NCBI RefSeq assembly: GCF_900964775.1
Contig: NC_041806.1
Coordinates: 45,930,586-45,994,585, forward strand
Source: Scleropages formosus
Lineage: Eukaryota > Chordata > Actinopteri > Osteoglossiformes > Osteoglossidae
Direction: 5' to 3'
Length of the DNA: 64,000 nt
In this document: positions 56,001-64,000 of the stretch, one piece after another
Numbering within the stretch: the first letter of the stretch is position 1
Layout of the letters: every line of letters starts with the position of its first letter
Made by a program: the position numbers and the translations under genes
Notes under the pieces: generated by a model
Told to the model about the DNA's origin: nothing
Database searches by the model: none
What the model saw: the letters and a program-made list of their open reading frames with translations, nothing else

Positions 56001-59000
56001 AAAAGTTTTGAAAAAGGTATTAATTTCTGGGTTAAGCACTATAATTCTGGAGTTGGCTATGTGTTCAGAACAGCACTGACAAGTTCAGGCTGACAAAAAT
56101 CTCAATCTGTGTATGTGCCAGTTGAACCAGTCATAGCACCGACAACTGACTGCTATGAAGGAAATGGGACAACGTACCGCGGAGTCACATCGGAGACAAT
56201 CAGTGGGAAGAAGTGCCAGTTCTGGACCTCCATGCTGCCCCACTCCCACAGAAAGACCCCACAGAACTACCCGAAAGCGTATGGCATGACATGAATCAGT
56301 TTGTGGCGTGCATTTCTGTGTCCAGATAGTTGGCAATGAACACCCTGGCGTTTCCTTCCTCAAATTCACAGAGACTTGAGGAGGAACCTGTGCCGGAACC
56401 CAGATGGAGACCGCGCCCCCTGGTGCTTCACCACAGATCCCTCGGTCCGCTGGGAGTATTGCAAGGTGGAGAAATGCCGGGAGGAGACAGTGGTGGAGGC
56501 AATTGTTCCAGTCATTATGCCCACTCAGGCTGCAGCGGCAGCACCAGCCCCGGCTCCAACCCCAACCTCAAAGCCCACTGGGGGCCAGGCTAGAGAAGAA
56601 GGTAAAGTGTATTATGCCAGACATCAAAACCCTGTCCTTTTGGGTTATAGACAGTGCTCTGAAGTAAATCCATGAGTTTGACTTTAATGCAGTTGTTTTT
56701 ATTGTTCTGTTTTATTTCTGTTCTGATCACAGCTTTTCTTTCTTTTTTGACTTTCATATTGTATCTCTTACTGGGTTGTGGGATTTACTCTATGAAGTGT
56801 CTGAAGAGCGGTGTAGGCAGATTCATTTAGTGAGGGGTTTAAGGCAGTGCGCCCCCTGTCCCACAGCCATAAAATAAATAAATATATACACACATGCACT
56901 TTAAAATAAATATAAAATAAAATTCCTGACACCTCCCAAGCATCAAAAGGCCAGATTTAATATGATTTGTTGGAGAGAATCAGTTAAATCCTGCAAATAT
57001 TGACTGGTTTTAAATCTCAGGGGATATACATCTCTTTCTTAAAGTTTAAGTCATTTCAATTTTTCAAATTAAACTCTACTCAATTAAAAGTATTGCATAT
57101 ATGAAGGATATAAGAGTTTACTAACCTTGTGTCCATTACTTCAGTGCAAAATTTTAAGAATATTTGATGTTCAAATAACTGATAAAAAAAAAAATTAATA
57201 AACATAACTGTGTCAATGTCTCACAGTTACATGAAGGTTTCCCCACCAATCTTGAACCTCGGTATCATGGTCATTAAAGTTGAGCTCAGTCAAATAAACC
57301 CCCATAATGACAGTGCACTTTCCCTCCAGACTGCAAGAGTGGCAATGGGGAAAGCTACAGGGGTCTCACATCCATGACCGCTACAGGGGTGACCTGCCAG
57401 GCCTGGAGTGCTATGAGCCCCCACCAACATGCTAGCTTCACCCCCGAGACCCATCCAACCAAAGGCCTGGAGTCCAATGTGAGTCAGATGTGGTTACTGG
57501 GTGTTTACCGTAGTACCAGTTGAAGCACATCAGCTCATGTTCTATTAACCAATTTACCAGTTTCTCCTCAGTGAAATGGACTTCACTAAGCAAACAGCAG
57601 TGATTTCTAGGTACATGTGTTCATATTTAAAGAAGGTCAAGGAAGGACATGTTTTTTGGACTCTCCTGGGATTTACAATAAAATGAATGTCCAGTGACAT
57701 GAAATCTGTGTTCTTCTGATCAGCAATGCAGAAACCCAGATAATGATGTGAATGGACCGTGGTGCTACACAATGGATCCAAATAAAAAGTGGGATTACTG
57801 CAACATTCCAGACTGCGGTAAGGAGGATTTTTGAACGAAAGCCTCTTGAAAAGAATCACATGGCTCCCCTAAAAATATTGCTGAACATCAGTAGTGATAG
57901 TCTTTGCAAGGTATGAACTAGTACTACTGTATTTAACTGTAAGATGTGGTAAGACAATAGTAGTAACTCTGTGGTAGTAGTGGGTCAGTTCTTTCTTTTG
58001 GAAACAGTCTACAAAGTGCTCCTTGATGCTCTTTGGCCTACACATTTGGATTTTTTTGGCTAAACAGCACTGATTGGTGTCTTTTGATACCCAACAGCCA
58101 CAGTGAAGTGCGGACAGCCTAAGGTAAAGCCACGACGGTGCCTTGGCCGAATTGTGGGCGGGTGCACCTCCACACCTCACTCGTGGCCTTGGCAGATCAG
58201 CCTTCGGACCAGGTAACATATCTCAACTCCAATTTAACCAAGTGTATCCAACCCACTGGCATGGCTACGCATACAAACCATACTTGTGTCTGTCCTGCCT
58301 TTCTCTTTGTTTGTGTCAGTTCGGGCCTACACTTCTGTGGTGGAACACTGATCAAACCGCAGTGGGTTTTGACAGCAGCCCATTGTCTAGAGAGGTGAGA
58401 GCAGAAATCCTGAAACAAAAGCATTTTTTTAAATTAACATATGGCCTATAAAATAGTTCCAAGCAACTCTTTAGACTTAACCATGTTTTAAGTGGAGGTG
58501 GGCATCAGAGAGGTTCTGTAATAAGTCCATTCATGGGCCAAATAATCCTGTATGAACACACCTTTAGTTACAGGAAACATCATAACTGAAATAACATAAA
58601 ATAACCGCTATATGTTTTTGGTTACCCTTGTACATTACAGGTCAAAGAGGCCTAGTGCTTACAAGGTGTATCTCGGGATTCACAAAGAAGTAGCAAGCGA
58701 GCCTTCCAAACAGATACTGAACCTTGAGAACCTCATCTTGGGACCCTCCGGAACTGATATTGCATTGCTCAAGTTAGAGAGGTAAGGCAATTGTCAAATT
58801 CTCACTCAATGAAATTCAGGAATGACGAAAACGGAGGCTCATACGTGACCATCTGGTTTCAGGCCTGCCACCATCACCGACCAGGTGCAGCCTGTATGCT
58901 TGCCAGAGAAAGACTACATCGTCCCAAGTGGAAAAGAGTGCTATGTGACTGGCTGGGGTGAAACTCAAGGTATGCAGATATTTCAAAACTGTTAGATTAA

Positions 59001-59734
59001 CTTCAGTTCAGGCACCCCAGAAAAGTGCCAAGGAGGACCTCACTGGGTTACATTTTGCAAAAGTAAGAATGATATAGTTCAAAAACTGATGTTGTGCTTG
59101 CAGGCACTGGAGGGGAAGGCCTCCTGAAGGAGACGGGATTACCGGTCATCGAAAACAAAGTGTGCAACCGCCCATCCTACCTGTTTGGCAGGGTGAAGGA
59201 CCACGAGATGTGTGCAGGGAATATCGAGGGAGGTACAGATAGCTGCCAGGTGAGTAGATAGCACTGCAAGTTAGTATTGTACACATAGAAACGAAAGCGA
59301 GAAGTCAGGAGAGATGGTGGTTAAAGATACTTAAGTAGCTGGACGGCTATTGGCTGGATTGTCAGAAATGGGTCCATATGCAAAGTACCTTCATAAAATT
59401 ACTACAGTAAAATCTAGCTGTACAAATGCGCCACTTTGGATAAAAGTTAGAGAACATTACGGACCATTTTCTTGCAAACCAAAACTGTCCAGTAATGAAG
59501 ATGCCTATGACACTTGAGTTATGATGACCTCTGATCATAACTCTGATCATAATTCTGATCTACTCCCTCCAGGGTGACAGCGGGGGACCTCTTGTCTGCT
59601 CCGAGAAAGACTCGTTTGTCCTTCAGGGAGTGACGTCGTGGGGACTGGGCTGTGCCAACGCCATGAAGCCTGGGGTCTACACCCGGGTCTCCAAGTTCAT
59701 CGACTGGATTGACGAAACAATCAGAAAGAACTGA
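50096..59734 (+). CDS. plg: Plasminogen, 19 coding exons
   Basis: Exons: 50096-50144, 51137-51272, 51890-51996, 53240-53354, 53536-53675, 53754-53874, 54527-54645, 54931-55093, 55299-55423, 56122-56278, 56372-56601, 57330-57478, 57724-57817, 58098-58212, 58320-58394, 58641-58781, 58863-58969, 59104-59249, 59573-59734. Phases close to 816 residues (human 810). Order: signal peptide ([16 protein letters not shown]), PAN domain, five kringles, trypsin-like protease. Plasminogen is the secreted zymogen of plasmin, which dissolves fibrin. The activation site is CLGR/IVGG (58.14 kb). The catalytic triad is present: LTAAHC, TDIALL and GDSGGP. Kringle lysine-binding pairs read PDGD, PDGE, PDNE, PDGD, PDND for K1 to K5. 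The extra cysteines for a K2-K3 bridge (EECMHC and NYPCK) are present. The K4-K5 linker is long and rich in Ala, Pro and Thr. Confidence 0.96.
50370..50600 (-). repeat. Old tRNA-derived SINE in plg intron 1
   Basis: Contains GGGATTTGAACCCACAGCAA, a B-box/T-arm-like segment in reverse; another L2-tailed SINE piece in plus orientation follows (50640-50795). Confidence 0.55.
50640..50795 (+). repeat. SINE 3' part with L2-like tail
   Basis: Body CTTGATCAAGGTACTCACCC and tail TTGCCTCAGAGAAAAGCCTC ending in AAATGAATAAATG, the same family as 156-338. Confidence 0.6.
52270..52400 (-). repeat. SINE fragment in plg intron 3
   Basis: Shares TACAATGATTTAGCCATTTT and ACAGCTAGGT with 29275-29355; it reads as the L2-tailed SINE body in reverse. 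Confidence 0.6.
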
Positions 59735-59898
59735 CTTGCTCCATGAGAAGAAGTTGTTAAATGATCTAAAGAGATATTTGGTTTTTATGTTCTATGAAAT
59801 GTTCTCATTTACTGAAAACAATGGTGAATCAGCACCCAGTGAGAAGTGCTTTAAAGTAATTGCACACAATACCCTACTTTGCTGCAGTGCTGTGAAAC

Positions 59899-59904
59899 AA
59901 TAAA
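59899..59904 (+). terminator. plg: plg poly-A signal AATAAA
   Basis: The first canonical hexamer after the plg stop, 165 bases downstream. Confidence 0.7.
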
Positions 59905-60287
59905 TTTAGCAATTCACCTTAAAGATGACTCATGTCCTTGGGACCCTTGTGACAAAGGATGCAGTACACAGTACTGGGGAGGAAGTGTTAACAGGGTTTT
60001 TTCTTTTTAATTTCAGTGGAATGGATTCCATGTCATACCTCCTTTCTCATACAGTTTAGTTGCCCCTCCTTTGATTATGACTTTGGCACTAGAACAAGGA
60101 GAGATTCTGTTTATCAGAGACATCAGCTTTTCAAAGGTTAGGAGTCAATCCATATCTACCATGTTTTAGACTAAATTTGACCTTTTGCACAAGAGTACCC
60201 TGGTGAATGAATTAAATAAAGTTAATTGAAAATACACTATACCTTACTTAATCTAGGGTCACAGATCAAAAATTGCAGCAGGAACAT

Positions 60288-60300
<13 letters not shown>
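59905..60300. other. Spacer downstream of plg
   Basis: I see no gene or recognisable element here apart from a short CA run at its right end. Confidence 0.4.

Positions 60301-60302
<2 letters not shown>

Positions 60303-60346
<44 letters not shown>
60303..60346 (+). repeat. (TA)n microsatellite
   Basis: About 22 TA units, joined on the left to a short (CA)n and on the right to a SINE-A. Confidence 0.95.
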
Positions 60347-60348
<2 letters not shown>

Positions 60349-60351
60349 TAG

Positions 60352-60562
60352 GGGGTGCGGTGGCGCAGTGGGTTGGACCGCAGTCCTGCTCTCTGCTGGG
60401 TCTGGGGTTCGAATCCCGCTTGGGGTGCCTTGCGACGGACTGGCGTCCCGTCCTGGGTGTGTCCCCTCCCCCTCCGGCCTTCCGCCCTGTGTTGCCGGGT
60501 TAGGCTCCGGTTCCCCGTGACCCCGTCAGGGACAAGCGGTTCTGAAAATGTGTGTGTGTGTG
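60352..60562 (+). repeat. SINE-A copy, best-preserved
   Basis: Pol III boxes are clear: A-box TGGCGCAGTGG and B-box GGTTCGAATCC. The body reads GACGGACTGGCGTCCCGTCC and the tail is (TG)n. It is a useful reference copy for the family and probably one of the youngest in the window. Confidence 0.92.
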
Positions 60563-60935
60563 TATATATATATAATGTTCCTACGGTGAATAACCACTCC
60601 AGGAACAACAAATTACACAGAGGGATGCACCTCTAAATGATACAGAGTCAGAAAATGTGACATATCTCATATGATTTCTTTGCACATAAAATCTTGCATG
60701 AAATACCTAATTTTTTATTCAGTAACTAAATTTAATTTATATTTTGACAGATTCAAACTCCAGTTTTTAATATTAAAAAAAAAAAAATTGCACCATGAAG
60801 TTTTTCAGAAGTGCTACCTACTGCATCACCATGCTGCCCCTACCATCTAGCAATACTCAATAAACCTTCCAAACCTCAATCACGCTGCAGTGGAAATTAA
60901 ATGAACAAAGAATATATTTTATTTAATTGAAACTA

Positions 60936-61252
60936 CAGGTGGTCCCCAGTTTACGATGGGGTTGCGTTCCACGAAATTCATCATAAGTCGAAAATGCATT
61001 TATTACACCTAATACACACCTCTTGTGACAGACTGGGAGATGCAGATTGCTGCTACTGCCCAGCAACGCAAGAGAGCATTGCACCGCATATATATCGCTT
61101 GCCCGGAAAAAAAATGAAAATTACGGTTTCTACTGAATGTCTATCGCCAGCTCACCATCATGGTACTTGTATCTATGACAATAAACTTGAACATGAACCT
61201 GATAAAGTCAAAAAAATCGTAAGTCGAACTATCGTAAATCGGGGACCACCTG
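60936..61252. mobile_element. pogo/Tigger-type MITE
   Basis: A 317-bp non-autonomous DNA transposon with inverted ends CAGGTGGTCCCC / GGGGACCACCTG and a TA target duplication (60934-60935 and 61253-61254). The subterminal sequences (TTTACGATGGGG and CGTAAATCGGGG) also pair. It has no coding capacity. Its interior includes ATGACAATAAACTTGAACAT, a motif of the repeat at 1803-2332. Confidence 0.9.
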
Positions 61253-61315
61253 TATATAAGCTATTTATCAATTTTAAAAAATTATTGTGTCACAATAAAC
61301 AAAAAATACTCAGTG

Positions 61316-61441
61316 ACTCACTCATTCACTTTCATTAAGCACTTGTCCTTATCAGGGTAACAACAGTCTAGAGCCTACCCTAGAACCACTGGGCACTAAG
61401 TTTAGAGGGGGACACCCTGGACAGGGCACCAGTCCATCGCA
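61316..61441 (-). repeat. Dispersed repeat fragment
   Basis: GGACAGGGCACCAGTCCATCGC and the preceding GTCTAGAGCCTACCC resemble the 3' region of a fish SINE (compare 47180-47290). Family not assigned. Confidence 0.45.
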
Positions 61442-61622
61442 GTAAATGAAAGATATGTTCAAAATATTCTTTTGTCACAAGTAAGAATCACATGTTCTGC
61501 TGTAATGGAATTCATGTATAATTGTATTATACCGACAGAGTCGGTAAGACATGTATGCTGGATTCATGAACAGGTATGGTAATTAAGCTGACAGTTTTTC
61601 CCTCCAAAAAGAAGATGAACAA

Positions 61623-64000
61623 TCAGACATCTAAGGGTTTCACAACAGCTGTGACATCCGTAGACAAGAGGTTCATCATTGGCTGTGTTTCCCCGGGGCT
61701 CTCTTTTTTCCTAAGAAACAAATAAATGTTTCAAATATTGCTTTAAATTACTTTAAAGACTTTCAATATGCAACTTTTTGACTAGACACTGTAAATAAAA
61801 GTTTTTCCTATTTAGGAATCAGGTTAAAAAATATTAGAGGCTAAATTAAGAGAGAAAACAGAATCAAGGAAAATAGAGAATTATGCATTTGTTGGTCAGT
61901 ATGAGAAATACACAAGTGTTCACAACTGTGTTAACACTATTTTCTTTATACCGGCTTTACCAATTATACTAAACTATATAACAAACTATAACTAGTTTAT
62001 AGTTTTAGTTAAACAGTTTATAATTAGTTAACTATTAAATCAAAGTGTATTTCATTTTCTTTTTCTTTGCATTTTCAGTTTGCAATTTCCACTGAAACTG
62101 GACTCATGAAATACAGAAATGGACAGGAATGAAATTTTAATGCAGTTTGAAACTGGGGTCATCTACCTGTCAACATCTTAATGAGCAATAAAGAGTTTCT
62201 TTGTGTGATGTTACTAGGTCAGGAGCAACAAATAAAGTAATCTGTACAGAGGAGTTTCACACACACTTTGTGTTGACTGCAGAAATCCATGAAAAAAGGT
62301 CTCAAGAACAGTCTCAAGCACGCCATGCACCACGTGTTTTTATGGTATGAGACAGATGGGCTCACCTGTTCGGGAACTCAATGTCATCGATTGTCTCAGG
62401 CAGAGGGACACCTTTAGTCTCTGGCAGCATGAGGACCAAAGCCCCAGCAACGAATGCAATCACTCCTGTTAGACAGAAGTTATGTGATGTCCAAGTCCAC
62501 ACCCAAAACATGAGCAAATCACACACAGACGTCTTTGCTCTTTACTCAGCGCATGTCATTGGATCTGATTCTGAGGTTTAAAGTCTCGTTGTGGCAGGTG
62601 TAAGAACTGAGAAGTTAGGCACAGCACAATAACCGACCAGTTAGAAGGTGGACTTGATGTCCTCATGTCCTCTGGAACATTATACCTGTTTAAAGCTGCT
62701 TTGGACCACTATGTCTACTGATCACTACATCTACTGAGGGAAAGGGATGTTTACACCATTATAACAGTGTGAGACATCAACTTGAGATGAGGCTACCAAC
62801 TACGTTTGACTCACCGAAAATGATGAGTGGCAACTCGAGCCATATGACTGCCAGCCTGTAGAGGAGGAATGGGGCTACAATCCCACCGATGTCACATAGC
62901 GTGGAGCATGCAGACACACCCAAGTTCCTACAGCAGCAAACACAGACAAGACAGAAGCCCAAACTTGAGTGAGATGAGAAAACACCTGAGGGTCATTCCA
63001 CTGCTATATTTAATGAAAGCTAATCAAGAGTGACTTTGCACCAACATTGTTTTGCAGCAAAAAATAAAAGGGGCAAAAACAGTAACAGTAAAAGTGTTTC
63101 CTTGTATGAAAAAAATCTTAAAAAACACTGCATTTGCTGCATTCTTCTGAAATAAATGTTTAATAATTTTGCAATTAGAAACTGTTAATAACAGGTAAAC
63201 CTTTATGCAGCTACTCATGTGATATCCATTGGTTCATAGGGTGGAATGTAACAAATTAACTGCTTTAGAATCACGTGTCTCCATCCAAGTCTCTCGCTCG
63301 ATGTAATGCACTCATTGTATTTTTCTATGAAATGTACACTGCTTTGGAGAAAAGTGTCTGCTAAACGAATAAATGTAAATAAACATAATTTTCTCAAGTG
63401 CTTTTATACTGTGGCCTTAGCGAGGACTAAACTCACCTGACAAAGGTGGGGTATAGCTCTGTGTTGACAAACACAACCATTTCAAAGGCCATGGTGATGC
63501 CTAGGCGCCCGATACAAGCAACGAACATCTTGAACCACAGTAAACCTAAGAAAGGAAAGAGCCATTGCTAGCCCAACACGTGGAGGGGCAGAGCTAATTC
63601 AGCTCATTTTTGTGGCAAACAGGAACAGTAAAGCCGTAGAAAACCTACTATCTGGCGTGAAGGCCACGACAAAGCAGGCCACCCCAGACACGATGTTGGC
63701 TGTGGCAAATGGGATTCGGCGCCCAATGCGTTCAATGGTGAAGAGAATAAGGAACGCTGCAGGAAACTCAACCACCCCCGAGATCAGGAAGTCAACGTAT
63801 ACGTTCCCGCCTTGGATCCCGAGGCGCATGATGAGGCCCTGGTAGACGACGGCACTGGTGAACCTTCAGACGAAAAAACAATGATGCAACATGGGTGCGG
63901 AAAAGGGTTTATTACACATGCAAAGTCTAAGGAAATGAGTTCTCTCAGCAAAAAAGTTTGACAGATTACCAGTTGAACATGAGAATGAAGGTGTACTTCC
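61623..64000 (-). CDS. slc22a3: Organic cation transporter SLC22A3-like, 3' exons (partial)
   Basis: Exons in reading order: 64000-63970 (continues beyond the window), 63863-63649, 63545-63437, 62927-62815, 62465-62366, 61710-61623; phases close and the frame ends in TGA. It is the C-terminal half of a 12-helix major-facilitator transporter that carries organic cations across the plasma membrane without needing sodium. Recognisable stretches: [60 protein letters not shown] (the family's intracellular loop motif), [32 protein letters not shown] and [17 protein letters not shown]. These resemble SLC22A3 more than SLC22A1/A2 as I recall them, and PLG-SLC22A3 linkage is seen in mammals. The cytoplasmic tail is short ([11 protein letters not shown]...VKPLDV). 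Confidence 0.85.
63200..63385 (+). mobile_element. L2-type LINE 3' tail in slc22a3 intron
   Basis: Shares TTTAGAATCACGTGTCTCCA and TTTGGAGAAAAGTGTCTGCT with the other L2 tails; ends AATAAATGTAAAT. Confidence 0.7.

Noticed and set aside
60355-60636. Possible tRNA gene from strong A and B boxes
   Set aside because: The boxes belong to the SINE-A head; there is no tRNA cloverleaf with a 3' acceptor stem.

Overview
This is vertebrate, teleost-type nuclear DNA: spliced genes, many tRNA-derived SINEs, L2 and RTE-type LINEs, chromodomain Ty3/gypsy elements, and long (TG)n and AT tracts. One SINE family that ends in a (TG)n tail dominates. From memory it resembles arowana (Scleropages) repeats, but I cannot confirm a species.

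Host gene order, left to right: last exon of unc93a (+, 617-927); single-exon ttll2 (+, 6944-8626); a large direct duplication holding tcp10 (-) and a gpr31-like receptor (+); plasminogen plg (+, 50096-59734, 19 coding exons, all phases closing to 816 residues); and the 3' exons of slc22a3 (-, 61623 to the right edge). In mammals UNC93A-TTLL2-TCP10-GPR31 and PLG-SLC22A3 lie on the same chromosome arm but well apart; here they are adjacent.

The duplication is the main feature. Unit A (about 8668-29160) and unit B (about 31823-49810) share long collinear stretches in the same orientation. Unit B keeps a phase-consistent 17-exon tcp10, read as about 1172 residues, with a CPAP-like N-terminus, coiled coil and C-terminal G-box domain; its receptor copy is broken. 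Unit A keeps an intact 313-residue receptor, while its tcp10 is reduced to three exon relics. The two ends of tcp10 missing from unit A are replaced by LINE mosaics (9050-12673 and 25424-28745). The receptor sits antisense inside a tcp10 intron, so the pair was copied together and each unit then lost a different partner.

Mobile elements: an almost complete chromodomain Ty3/gypsy fossil with both LTRs and a 5-bp target duplication (15286-20236); a heavily decayed gypsy fossil (29475-31454); three solo LTRs or LTR-like pieces; at least twelve SINE-A copies; V-SINE-like and tRNA/L2-tailed SINEs; a pogo/Tigger-type MITE with perfect 12-bp ends (60936-61252); and a Tigger-like transposase relic. 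Splice sites were placed by eye from GT/AG signals and phase; most boundaries should be exact, but those of tcp10 exons near 34.8 kb and 36.4 kb are less certain.
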